Notes under the pieces: model-generated
Told to the model about the DNA's origin: nothing
Databases searched by the model: none
The model's input: only the letters and a program-made list of their open reading frames with translations
Translations under genes and position numbers: made by a program
Source of the DNA: Hyphomicrobiales bacterium
GTDB lineage: Bacteria; Pseudomonadota; Alphaproteobacteria; Rhizobiales; Rhizobiaceae
Reading direction: 5' to 3'
DNA length: 64,000 bases
NCBI GenBank assembly: GCA_900466875.1
Contig: UBNQ01000020.1
Coordinates: forward strand, 1-64,000
Shown: positions 35,660 through 43,943 of the stretch, one piece after another
Position numbering within the stretch: the stretch's first letter is position 1
Layout of the letters: every line of letters begins with the position of its first letter

Positions 35660-36600
35660 CAGTCGAACCTCGTTTCACGATAGATGCGGCGAATGTAGAA
35701 GGCGGACACCACGATCGACACGAGCATGACTGTGATCGACATCGCCATACCGTAGGAGAATTTCAGGTCCTGAAAGGCCGTCATGTAGATCTGCCCCTGG
35801 ATGGGACGGGTGATCGCGCTCGCCTTCGCCAGAATCCATGCCTCGTCGAAAATGTTGAATGCGGTGATTGTCGACTGGGTGAGCGCAATCCCCAGCGCTC
35901 CCGAAATCAAGGGCAGGGTGATCATGCGCAGGCTGCGAAATCTGCTGGCACCGTCGACTTCGGCCGCCTCGTAAAGTTCGCGCGGGATGGTCTGCAGGGC
36001 GGCAAGCAGGATGACGGCGTTGAGCGGCATCATGCGCCACACATGGACCAGGGTGACCAGCACCAGGGCGGTCCCCTGATCGTTCATCCAGACGCGTGCC
36101 TGGTCGATCAGACCGAACTTCAGCAACAGGCCGTTGAGCAGGCCGTAATGCGGATTGTAGATCCACGACCACACCATGGCATTGACCACGGGCGGAAGCG
36201 CCCAGGGCAGGATGACGGCCGCAAGCAGCCAGCGGCGGCCGCTCCTCATGCCGTTCAGCAGCAAGGCGGTTCCCAGGCCAAGCGCCAGTTGCATGGAAAC
36301 GGCCAGAACGACGTAGAACCAGGTGTTCCACCAGGCGTTCCGGACATTCGGATCCGAAAACATCGTCACATAGTTCTTGAAGCCAACGAATGGCTCACCC
36401 GGCATCATCGGGCTGACACGGTGAAAACTGTCCCACGCGGTTATTAGAACCGGGACGAAAACGAAGGCAGCCATCAGGGCGATCACGGGCAAGGCGAGTG
36501 CGATACCCAGGCTGGCATCACTCGATACCAGCTGTCGCCAATTGCGCCTTGGTGCGTCGCCGGTTGCCATAATGGTCATGACGACCTCATTGTTACTCAT
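35659..36600 (-). CDS. ABC sugar importer permease (MalF-like)
   Basis: The product is a 313-residue inner-membrane permease with an N-terminal cytoplasmic stretch, six hydrophobic segments and the EAA loop (EAAEVDGASRFRSLRMITLPL). The ATG chosen follows GGAGG with seven-base spacing; the open frame upstream is arginine-rich shadow sequence. It lies 29 bases after the binding-protein gene. Confidence 0.9.
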   Translation of the reverse strand: MSNNEVVMTIMATGDAPRRNWRQLVSSDASLGIALALPVIALMAAFVFVPVLITAWDSFHRVSPMMPGEPFVGFKNYVTMFSDPNVRNAWWNTWFYVVLAVSMQLALGLGTALLLNGMRSGRRWLLAAVILPWALPPVVNAMVWSWIYNPHYGLLNGLLLKFGLIDQARVWMNDQGTALVLVTLVHVWRMMPLNAVILLAALQTIPRELYEAAEVDGASRFRSLRMITLPLISGALGIALTQSTITAFNIFDEAWILAKASAITRPIQGQIYMTAFQDLKFSYGMAMSITVMLVSIVVSAFYIRRIYRETRFD

Positions 36601-36629
36601 CAGGCTGCCTCCGTTCTCATTCCCGTCCG

Positions 36630-37895
36630 TTACTCGTCCTTCGCGGACTTGGCGGCGGTTGCGATCGCCTCGACGGCTGCTTCGACCGTCGACTGGCCGG
36701 TCGCGACCGCGTTGACGGCCGATGCGGCTGCATTGGAGAACGGCGGATACCAAGCCGGCGTACCCTCGGCGAACAACGGCTGGACCGAAGCGACCTGCTC
36801 GACAATCGCGTCGCCGCTTTCCAGCTTTCCCTCGCCGTTGAGCGCGGCAAGAGCGTCCTGTCGGGTCGGCAGGTTGCCTTCCTGCTGATAGTAGAGCTCC
36901 TGAATGTCCTTCTTCAGCACGTAGCTGATGAACTTGAGGGCATTCTCCTTGTTGTCCGAGGCGGACGGGATGGCCAGCGCTTCCGGCAGACCGTAAGTGA
37001 CGGTCTTTCCGCTGACATTCGGAACGACGGCGCCGACGCTGTTGCCGGCGACCCGCGATTTTTCCTTGTCGTTGTATGTGGCAAGCGGGCCGGGCCCATC
37101 GGACAGGATGAAGCTGACATCGCCCGCCTTGAAGGCTTCGCGAACCTCCGGATTTCCGTAGGCTGTCGAGGCGGGATCGATAAGACCGTCATCGATCGCC
37201 TGCTTGATAAACGCGAGCGCCTTGTAACCGCCCGACGAGGCGTCCGTGAAGGCCGGTTCGCCATTGGCATCAAACAGCGTGCCGCCATACATCATGGTCA
37301 CCAGATACCAGGCTGTCGATGTCGCTTCGCCGACGGAGAGGGGTAGTCCGAACGGATATTTGGATATGCCCTTTTCCTTGATCGCCTTGCCGGCAGCCAA
37401 CAGCTCGTCCACCGTGCGGGGCGCCTTGTCGATGCCCGCCTTCTTCAGATGGTCTGCGTTGACCACCATCATCTTGAAATCGTTGTTATAGGGCGCGCCG
37501 ACGACCTTTCCGCCAAACTTGAAGATCGGCAGAACCGAGACCTGGTCGAGGGCCGCCTGTTCGAGCTTGCCATCCAGCGGTTCCAACCACCCGGCGGCGC
37601 CGAATTGCCCGACCCAGGACCAGTCCAGCTCGATGACGTCGGCGGGCGAGGTGCCTGCGACGAGGGCCGTAATGATCCTCGTGTGGAGCTGATCCCATGC
37701 GAGCGTCTGCTGATCGACGTGGATGCCGGTGTCTTTTTCGAAGGATTGAAGGATTTCCGGCGTGTAACCCCTCCCCGGCAGAAGCACGGTGATCTTGTCG
37801 GCGGCCACGGCCGGCAAGGCGAAGAGCGCAACCGAAAGCGCGGCCGCAGCAGTGCTGAGGGCGCGCCGACGCGCACCCGGAATGATTTTCTTCAT
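36630..37895 (-). CDS. ABC sugar importer periplasmic binding protein
   Basis: The product is 421 residues with a signal peptide (ending LPAVAAD) and the family-1 solute-binding fold (LLPGRGYTPEILQSFEKDTG, ADVIELDWSWVGQFG, NNDFKMMVVNADHL). An alanine/threonine-rich helix closes the chain. The ATG follows GGGAG with good spacing. It is the first gene of the operon (binding protein, two permeases, GH4, ATPase, AgaS, KbaZ), divergent from the DeoR regulator. It probably binds a galactoside or galactosaminide. Confidence 0.9.
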   Translation of the reverse strand: MKKIIPGARRRALSTAAAALSVALFALPAVAADKITVLLPGRGYTPEILQSFEKDTGIHVDQQTLAWDQLHTRIITALVAGTSPADVIELDWSWVGQFGAAGWLEPLDGKLEQAALDQVSVLPIFKFGGKVVGAPYNNDFKMMVVNADHLKKAGIDKAPRTVDELLAAGKAIKEKGISKYPFGLPLSVGEATSTAWYLVTMMYGGTLFDANGEPAFTDASSGGYKALAFIKQAIDDGLIDPASTAYGNPEVREAFKAGDVSFILSDGPGPLATYNDKEKSRVAGNSVGAVVPNVSGKTVTYGLPEALAIPSASDNKENALKFISYVLKKDIQELYYQQEGNLPTRQDALAALNGEGKLESGDAIVEQVASVQPLFAEGTPAWYPPFSNAAASAVNAVATGQSTVEAAVEAIATAAKSAKDE

Positions 37896-38262
37896 GATGT
37901 ACTCCCAGTTGGACAAGGTTTATTCCCGCCGGCCTCGTTCGAGGTCCTGATTGCGGCAGGCTCACACAGGGCATGAGGTGCCGATGCCTGAACGATATAC
38001 GATCATTTTCGATCATCAAGAGTTTTATTTATTGATCGATTATTATTTTTATTTGAGCGGCGCACCCGCCGAAAATTGTGCCATTTGCATTGAATAACGT
38101 TTTGATTCGCCGATTTTTACGGCGAATTGGGCGACAACACGCTCAAAATACGCCACCTTTGCCCATTCAATGGCGAGCGATTTTGACGTTTTTTCTTGAC
38201 CTAATGACGCGCTTCTGGCTTATGTGAGGCAAATCCGCAGCACAGATCCGAGGGCGCATCCC
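37896..38262. promoter_or_regulatory. Divergent regulatory region between the sugar importer operon and deoR-kinase
   Basis: These 367 bases are much AT-richer than the surroundings, especially 38020-38060. GATCAT occurs at 38001-38006 and 38011-38016, exactly one helical turn apart, and GATCGAT follows at 38034-38040. This is a candidate DeoR operator array near the importer promoter. No gene is visible. Confidence 0.55.
38195..38224 (+). promoter_or_regulatory. Candidate promoter of the deoR-kinase pair
   Basis: CTTGAC (38195-38200) is a good alphaproteobacterial -35 box. An 18-base spacer is followed by CTTATG (38219-38224) as a -10-like element. This places the transcript start about 30 bases upstream of the deoR ATG. 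Confidence 0.5.
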
Positions 38263-39072
38263 ATGAAGTCAAACCGGCTGGACGCCATCCGGAGCCACCT
38301 CTACAGCCACGGCCCGACCAGCATCAACGAGCTCGCCAAGGTCATGAATGCGTCATTGGCGACGATCCGGCGCGATCTGTCCGAACTGGAGGAAGCTGGC
38401 ACGATCGACCGGCTTCACGGGGGAGCGCGGCTTGCCCAGGGATCCAGCGTCGAAATCGACTTCGACATGCGTGAACAACAGAATATCGCCGAGAAGCGCG
38501 CCATCGCAGCAGCCGCCTATGACAGGATCAAGCCGCATGGATCGGTGTTTCTCGATGCCGGAACCACCGTCCTGCAGGTGGCAAACCTGCTGAGGATCGA
38601 GCCGCTCTCCTGCCTCGTCTTCACCAACGGCCTTCGGGTTGCCCAGGAACTGTTCAACGTGCCGAAGACGCGGGTAAACCTGATCGGCGGCAGCTTGCGA
38701 AACGAGAATGCCTCCTTCGTCGGGCCTTTGGCGGAGCAGACGCTTCGGTCGATTTATATCGATACATTGATGCTTGGCGTCGGCGCGCTCGCGGATGACG
38801 GCGTCATCTACAGCATCGACAGCAGCGAGGCGCAACTGAACGCCTTGATGATCGAGCGCTCGGCGCAGCACATCATCCTTGCGACCACCGCCAAATTCGG
38901 CAATCGCTCGACCTTCGCCGTTGCTCCGGTGCCGAAGGGTGCGACGATCATCACCAGCCAGCATCTGAGCGAGGAATGGCAGAGCCGCGTGCGCGATTGG
39001 GGATGCGAACTGGTCCTGACACAGCCGAACACCAGCTTCAATGTCACGCCACTCGAGGCCAAAGCATGCTAA
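38263..39072 (+). CDS. DeoR-family transcriptional regulator
   Basis: The product is 269 residues with an N-terminal DeoR helix-turn-helix (INELAKVMNASLATIRRDLSELEEAGTIDR cut across residues 17-47) and the C-terminal sugar-phosphate sensor domain (DAGTTVLQVANLL, NGLRVAQEL, IGGSLRNENASFVGP). The ATG is preceded by GAGGG. It resembles AgaR-type regulators in position and family and likely represses the divergent importer operon until a sugar phosphate binds. The kinase gene overlaps its end by seven bases. Confidence 0.9.
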   Translation: MKSNRLDAIRSHLYSHGPTSINELAKVMNASLATIRRDLSELEEAGTIDRLHGGARLAQGSSVEIDFDMREQQNIAEKRAIAAAAYDRIKPHGSVFLDAGTTVLQVANLLRIEPLSCLVFTNGLRVAQELFNVPKTRVNLIGGSLRNENASFVGPLAEQTLRSIYIDTLMLGVGALADDGVIYSIDSSEAQLNALMIERSAQHIILATTAKFGNRSTFAVAPVPKGATIITSQHLSEEWQSRVRDWGCELVLTQPNTSFNVTPLEAKAC

Positions 39073-39956
39073 TCCTCGGCTTCGACGGCGGAGGAAGCAA
39101 TGCCCGCATGGCGATTGCGGATCACACCGGAGAAATTGTCCTCCGTTTGCTCGCCGGCGGTGTCAATCCGATGGATAACGACAACTGGCGCGACAATCTC
39201 CGCAAGGTTTTCGACGATGCAGGTGACGTTCTGAAGAACGTCGAACTGGGCGTGATAGGTCTTCCCGGCTGGGGCGAAGTCGCTAATTGCGACCATCAGA
39301 TGCGGGATTGGCTGGAAACGAACGTCCCCTTCCCGCTTTCCCTGCTCAATGACGTCGAACTTGCGCAAAGAGCGGCCTTCGATGACAAGCCCGGCATTCT
39401 GCTCCTTTCCGGAACCGGGTCGATGGCGATGGCGCGCTCCCCTGACGGCAGAATGTTGCGGGCAGGTGGCTTCGGCGATCTGATCGGTGATGAAGGCAGC
39501 GCGTATGACATCGGGCGGCGTGCATTGGCGCAACTTTCGCGAGAACTCGATGGTCGCCACCCTGCAACGCCCTTCGGCAACCAGCTGGCAGCGCGACTTG
39601 AACTCGCGGGACCAGATTATTCACAGGCCCTTATGGATTGGATCTACGGCCAGGCCCATGCACGGTCTGCAATCGCCTCAGTTTCAGCGATTGTTGATGA
39701 GATGGCCGATGCGGCTGATCCGCTGGCAATTGAGATCCTGACGATAGCTGGCAATGAGCTTGCCGGTCACTACAGTGCTCTGTTCAGCCGGATTGGAGCC
39801 CTCGACCTTCCGTGGAGCTACGCCGGCAGCACCTTTAAGTCGAGGACATTCCACCAGGCTGTGGAGCGTTCAGTCGGGCATCCGCCAACTTCTCCCGAAC
39901 GGGATGCTTTGAGCGGCGCACTGCGAATAGCGGAAAAACTGCTCGCCACACGCTAG
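39066..39956 (+). CDS. BadF/BadG-type sugar kinase (N-acetylhexosamine kinase-like)
   Basis: The product is a 296-residue ASKHA-fold kinase. The phosphate-1 motif is LGFDGGGSNARMAIAD, the phosphate-2 motif is LLLSGTGSMAMA, and GGFGDLIGDEGSAYDIGRRAL is typical of eukaryotic-like N-acetylglucosamine kinases. It overlaps the deoR stop and is co-transcribed with it. In this cluster it would phosphorylate galactosamine, N-acetylgalactosamine or galactose released by the GH4 enzyme. Which sugar it uses is not visible from sequence. Confidence 0.87.
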   Translation: MLILGFDGGGSNARMAIADHTGEIVLRLLAGGVNPMDNDNWRDNLRKVFDDAGDVLKNVELGVIGLPGWGEVANCDHQMRDWLETNVPFPLSLLNDVELAQRAAFDDKPGILLLSGTGSMAMARSPDGRMLRAGGFGDLIGDEGSAYDIGRRALAQLSRELDGRHPATPFGNQLAARLELAGPDYSQALMDWIYGQAHARSAIASVSAIVDEMADAADPLAIEILTIAGNELAGHYSALFSRIGALDLPWSYAGSTFKSRTFHQAVERSVGHPPTSPERDALSGALRIAEKLLATR

Positions 39957-40817
39957 TTATGGCGGCGTTCAACCTTCTACAATCACGCGATTGACCAAGT
40001 TTCTCGGCCTGAGCAGCTATGATGAAATAAATCCCACCACGCACAGGCAATCCGCGCCGGCGCCGGCGGGTTTGCTGCGCGCGCCACCGCCTGTTGCACG
40101 TGACATCCTGGCGCCTGAGACGGGCAGTATGCGGTGTTGGCGGATCGATAGTCCGCTCGGACATCGATCGCCCCATCCTCCATGACCTATCAAGCCCCCT
40201 TCGCGATAGCCGATACGATGCAGGTGCTCGAAGGCGAGCCGAACTTGGAAGACGCGCAGGCACTCCTCAAGTCTATCTCGAAAATCCGGCTGCGCAGCCA
40301 AGGCTTGCCGAACGGCTGATATCATGCCACCGAGCCGAGACCAGGTTCCTTGCCAAGAAATCGTAGAACCGGTCATCATCCGCGCGTGCCCGACGCGGTC
40401 GGATTGACTTTGTCGAGACAGAACACGCTGCCCGGCGCGATGAAGATGCCTTCCTGCGCGCCGCGCCATTTCGATGTCGCCGACCTTCGGCGGAAGCAGC
40501 AGATAGAGATAATAGCCTCCGCGGTTGCGGGAAAAGAACTCATATCCCCATGGTCCAACGTTTGCGGAACCTGCGCCGCCGCACCGTCAATTCGGTTGGC
40601 CAATCGCCTGGCGCGCACCGACAATGGCTTTGACCTTTGAGGCCAAGTCTGTGCGCACCATTGTTCCCCCTTGCACAAGCCTGCCTACTGTCAAGACAAA
40701 GACATATCTTCACTATCGTAACCTGTAGCAAAATCGTGCAGGTAGTATCCAAATAATACCCGTGGCGTTTTTTCCATCCCTATAGTCCGGTCTGTGAAGC
40801 AACCATGAGGGAGGAGC
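39957..40817. other. Decayed intergenic stretch
   Basis: These 861 bases carry no intact gene I can support. Frames are short and broken on both strands. A recognisable aminotransferase remnant lies at 40376-40577. The part nearest 40818 (about 40690-40800) is AT-richer and should hold the promoter of the VOC gene. Confidence 0.6.
40376..40577 (-). pseudogene. Remnant of a PLP-dependent aminotransferase (MocR / class I-II type), C-terminal part
   Basis: On the minus strand one frame reads WGYEFFSRNRGGYYLYLLLP then PKVGDIEMARRA. A frame change near 40455 leads into QEGIFIAPGSVFCLDK, after which a stop cuts the sequence. The order (glycine-rich GGYY segment, then gene-end APGSxF motif) is that of the C-terminal aminotransferase domain in MocR-like regulators and class I/II aminotransferases. 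The N-terminal part is not found, so this is a truncated, frameshifted relic. Confidence 0.6.
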
Positions 40818-41213
40818 ATGGCAAAGTTCGTTCACAGCATGATAAGGGCACTTGACGAAACCCGGTCAGTCGACTTCTACGATCGCGCCTTTGGTCTGAA
40901 GGTCGCCGACAGGCTCGATTTCGAGACATTCACGCTCGTCTATCTTGCCAACCCCGAAAACACTTTCGAACTCGAGCTCACCATCAACAAAGATAGGGTG
41001 GAACCCTACGAGCTCGGCAACGGCTACGGCCATGCCGCTTTCATTGTCGAAGACCTGGAAGCTGAGCATGCACGCTTCGAACAGGCGGGTTTTTCACCGC
41101 GCAAGCTGGTGGATTTCAAGAATGGCGACGTGACCGTTGCCCGCTTCTTCTTCGTACAGGACCCTGACGGCTATCAGATCGAAGTCATCCAGAAACAGGG
41201 GCGCTATCTCTGA
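40818..41213 (+). CDS. VOC-family protein (glyoxalase I / lactoylglutathione lyase-like)
   Basis: The product is 131 residues forming one vicinal-oxygen-chelate domain. Candidate metal ligands are His6, a glutamate in the FELELTINKD strand, His73 (GYGHAAF) and the late glutamate in DPDGYQIEVI. The layout matches glyoxalase I, which isomerises the methylglyoxal-glutathione adduct. It has GGGAGGAGC upstream of the ATG and precedes the dehydrogenase pair by 39 bases, so it is likely co-transcribed. A dioxygenase-type or unrelated VOC role cannot be excluded. Confidence 0.85.
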   Translation: MAKFVHSMIRALDETRSVDFYDRAFGLKVADRLDFETFTLVYLANPENTFELELTINKDRVEPYELGNGYGHAAFIVEDLEAEHARFEQAGFSPRKLVDFKNGDVTVARFFFVQDPDGYQIEVIQKQGRYL

Positions 41214-41252
41214 AAACATAACTCAACTGCCGCATCCATTAGGGAGGAAACA

Positions 41253-41774
41253 ATGGAGACGACAAAACGGAGACTGATCATCGGCAGCGCCACGGCGACG
41301 TTGATGGCTTCCACTTTCGCAAAGATTGCCTTTGCCAAATTGCCGCTGGCCGTGGAGGAGGACAGCACGGCCAAGAAGATCCTGGTGCGCATGATCCGGG
41401 TCATGTTCCCCCACAAGAAGTTCGCCGATGGTCCTTATGAGCGGACCGCCGACGCGGTATTTGTCGCCGCAGGCAAGACGCCGGCCGACAAGATCGCCTT
41501 CCTCACCGCGCTGCGGGAACTTGAGGAAAGCGGTTTCATGCAGCTCGATGACAAGGCTGCCTATGCGAGCCTGAAAAAGATCGAGGCGACCCCGTTCTTC
41601 AAGCTGGTGAAGGGCACCACCGTCACCACCCTCTATGACGATCCCGAAGTCTGGAAAGCGCTGGGCTACGAAGGCCCCAGCTTCGATCAGGGCGGTTACG
41701 TCACGCGTGGTTTCAACGATCTCGACTGGCTGCCTGAACCACGGATAGAGGAATATGCGGGAGCGGGCCAATGA
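41253..41774 (+). CDS. Small subunit of a GMC-type membrane dehydrogenase (gluconate 2-dehydrogenase subunit 3-like)
   Basis: The product is 173 residues with a signal-like start (METTKRRLIIGSATATLMAS); the lysine-arginine-arginine hints at a variant Tat signal. The mature part fits the helical subunit that escorts the FAD subunit of sorbitol, fructose, gluconate and glucoside dehydrogenases. Its stop overlaps the start of the FAD subunit by four bases. Such subunits carry the folded flavoprotein out through Tat as a hitchhiker. The start follows GGGAGGA. Confidence 0.88.
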   Translation: METTKRRLIIGSATATLMASTFAKIAFAKLPLAVEEDSTAKKILVRMIRVMFPHKKFADGPYERTADAVFVAAGKTPADKIAFLTALRELEESGFMQLDDKAAYASLKKIEATPFFKLVKGTTVTTLYDDPEVWKALGYEGPSFDQGGYVTRGFNDLDWLPEPRIEEYAGAGQ

Positions 41775-43336
41775 GCACGATTGCAAACGACGAGAAGGCA
41801 GTCGTCATCATCGGTTCGGGCGCCGGCGGCGGAACGCTCGCCTATGAACTGACCAAGGCCGGTATCCCTTGCGTCGTGCTGGAAGCCGGGCCGTTCCTCA
41901 GGAACGAGGACTACCACAACAACGAGTGGGAAGCCTTCAAGCAGATGGCCTGGCTCGATCCACGAACCACAAGCGGCTCCTGGCGCGTGGCGACCGATTT
42001 TCCAAGCCTGCCTGCCTGGATCGTCAAGGCCGTCGGCGGCACGACGACGCACTGGTCCGGTGCGACGCCGCGCTTCAAGGATTACGAGTTCAGGGCGCAC
42101 ACGACCTATGGCGACGTAGCCGGTGCGACCCTTCTCGACTGGCCGATCACGTTGGAGGAGATGGCCCCTTACTACGACAAGGCAGAACAGGCGATGGGCT
42201 CCAGCCATCGGCACGGACGCCCTGCCCTGCCCGCCAACAACAATTACAAGGTGTTTGCCAACGGTGCCGAGCGTGTCGGCTACAAGCTCTACGCAACCGG
42301 CCCCTACGCTACCAATGCCGAGCCTTATGACGGCCGCCCGGCATCGATCCAGGACGGGTTCAACTTCCAGGGCGACAAGAACAAGTCGAAATGGAGCACG
42401 CTCGTGCGCGAAATCCCTCGGGCGCTGGAAACCGGTCTTCTCGACCTCCGTCCTGAAAGCCATGTGGTGCGCATAACCCACGATGCCTCCGGCAAGGTCG
42501 ATGCGGTCGTCTATGCCGACAAGGACGGCAATCTTCACCAGCAGGCAGCCCGCGTCGTCTGCGTCGCCGGCAACTCCATCGAAACACCGCGCCTGCTTCT
42601 CTTGAGCGAAAGCAACTGGTTTCCAAAGGGACTTGCCAACAGTTCCGACCAGGTCGGCCGTAACTACATGCGGCACATGACGGGGTCGGTCTATGCCCGC
42701 TTTGACAAGCCGGTCCACATGCATCGCGGCGAAACCATGGCCGGTATCATCGCGGATGAAGCGGCCAACAAGCCGGAGCGCGGTTTCGTCGGCGGTTATT
42801 ACATGGAAACGCTCGCCTTGGGGCCGTCCTTCCTCGCCGCCTTTGCCGACCCGGGCGCCTGGGGGCCTGATTTTGCCGAGATCATGGATGCCTATGCCAA
42901 TACGGCCGGCATGTGGATCGTCGGCGAGGACATGCCGCAGGCAACGAACAGGGTCACCCTGTCGGAAACGGTCCGCGACAAATGGGGCCTGCCGGCACCA
43001 AATGTGCATTTCGACGACCATGCCAATGATGTCGCCATGCGCAATTACGCCTATGAGCATGCACAGGCGCTCTACAAGGCGGTCGGTGCGATCGACAGCC
43101 ACAGGACGCCGCCCTATCCGTCGACCCACAATCTCGGCACATGCCGCATGAGTGCCAAGGCCGGGGACGGTGTCGTCGACAAGTGGGGCCGTGCCCATGA
43201 CGTGCCGAACCTGTTCGTCTCGGATGGCTCGGTGATGACCACCGGTGCCGCGGCAAACCCGACGCTGACCATCGTCGCTCTGGCGATCCGGCAGGCGGAA
43301 TATCTGTCCCGAGAACTGAAAGCCGGCAACATCTGA
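41771..43336 (+). CDS. GMC-family FAD-dependent dehydrogenase, catalytic subunit
   Basis: The product is 521 residues. It has an N-terminal FAD dinucleotide-binding motif (VVIIGSGAGGGTLAYEL, with VLEAG after it), the GMC substrate region (VGGTTTHWSGATPRF) and the C-terminal catalytic histidine area (STHNLGTCRM), ending AAANPTLTIVALAIRQAEYL. There is no signal peptide, which fits export with the small subunit. Relatives oxidise sugars or sugar acids (gluconate, fructose, glucoside 3-dehydrogenase). No cytochrome subunit is encoded beside it, so the electron acceptor is unknown. Confidence 0.92.
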   Translation: MSTIANDEKAVVIIGSGAGGGTLAYELTKAGIPCVVLEAGPFLRNEDYHNNEWEAFKQMAWLDPRTTSGSWRVATDFPSLPAWIVKAVGGTTTHWSGATPRFKDYEFRAHTTYGDVAGATLLDWPITLEEMAPYYDKAEQAMGSSHRHGRPALPANNNYKVFANGAERVGYKLYATGPYATNAEPYDGRPASIQDGFNFQGDKNKSKWSTLVREIPRALETGLLDLRPESHVVRITHDASGKVDAVVYADKDGNLHQQAARVVCVAGNSIETPRLLLLSESNWFPKGLANSSDQVGRNYMRHMTGSVYARFDKPVHMHRGETMAGIIADEAANKPERGFVGGYYMETLALGPSFLAAFADPGAWGPDFAEIMDAYANTAGMWIVGEDMPQATNRVTLSETVRDKWGLPAPNVHFDDHANDVAMRNYAYEHAQALYKAVGAIDSHRTPPYPSTHNLGTCRMSAKAGDGVVDKWGRAHDVPNLFVSDGSVMTTGAAANPTLTIVALAIRQAEYLSRELKAGNI

Positions 43337-43342
43337 AATCGA

Positions 43343-43367
43343 GGGCCGCGGGGATCGCGGCCCTTTT
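43343..43367 (+). terminator. Strong intrinsic terminator after the GMC dehydrogenase
   Basis: GGGCCGCG (43343-43350) and CGCGGCCC (43356-43363) form a perfect 8-pair stem with a GGGAT loop, followed by TTTT. It lies six bases after the dehydrogenase stop and ends the VOC-small subunit-GMC operon. Confidence 0.85.
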
Positions 43368-43412
43368 CCCTGCATCTCGCATGGCCTATTCTTGCCAGGA
43401 GGAGCATCGGCA

Positions 43413-43808
43413 ATGGAGGAGACAGCCGTGTGCAGACTATTTATCGGTGCGAATTCGCATCTGTGGGAGAGCCAGACGCGTTCGCTGCGCATGGACGGAA
43501 TGGTGACGAGCGTGCGGCTGGAAAACATGTTCTGGACCGTGCTCGACCAGATCGCTGCCCGTGATGACATGAACGTGCCGCAGCTTCTCCACCAACTCTA
43601 CAACGAGTCGATCGATGAAGGGCACGATCTCGGCAACTTTACATCTTTCCTCAGGGTCTGTTGCCTCCGTTACATCGATCTCCAGCTCAAAGGGCTGCTG
43701 CCGAATGGCCGCAACGACCTGCTGACAACCGAAGAAATCCTGACCATGGAAACGAAGTTGCGCGGTGAAAATCCCGCAAGGAAAACACCAGCTCCGCGTC
43801 GCCATTGA
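43413..43808 (+). CDS. Ribbon-helix-helix domain protein
   Basis: The product is 131 residues. The central part (TSVRLENMFWTVLDQIAARDDMNVPQLLHQLYNE) has the ribbon-helix-helix layout of the RHH_4 family common in rhizobia, with a short N-terminal CRLFIGANSHLW motif before it. The ATG is preceded by AGGAGGA. Such proteins are predicted DNA-binding regulators of unknown target. It lies just after the terminator and stands alone. The 135 bases to the AraC gene hold nothing recognised. Confidence 0.75.
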   Translation: MEETAVCRLFIGANSHLWESQTRSLRMDGMVTSVRLENMFWTVLDQIAARDDMNVPQLLHQLYNESIDEGHDLGNFTSFLRVCCLRYIDLQLKGLLPNGRNDLLTTEEILTMETKLRGENPARKTPAPRRH

Positions 43809-43943
43809 GAATAACTACGGATTTTCACCATCGCCCGGACCTATCGGGATCAATGCCACCTTGTCGGCGTTGAGACGCAGGCTCGATATTTCTTGACTAA
43901 AATTATCACCTTTGTCATTCGTGTCTCATAAAATGGCAATCGG

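Noticed and set aside
41696..43570. Long open frame on the minus strand (624 codons)
   Set aside because: It is antisense to the GMC dehydrogenase, which has clear FAD and catalytic motifs, and it also crosses a strong terminator.
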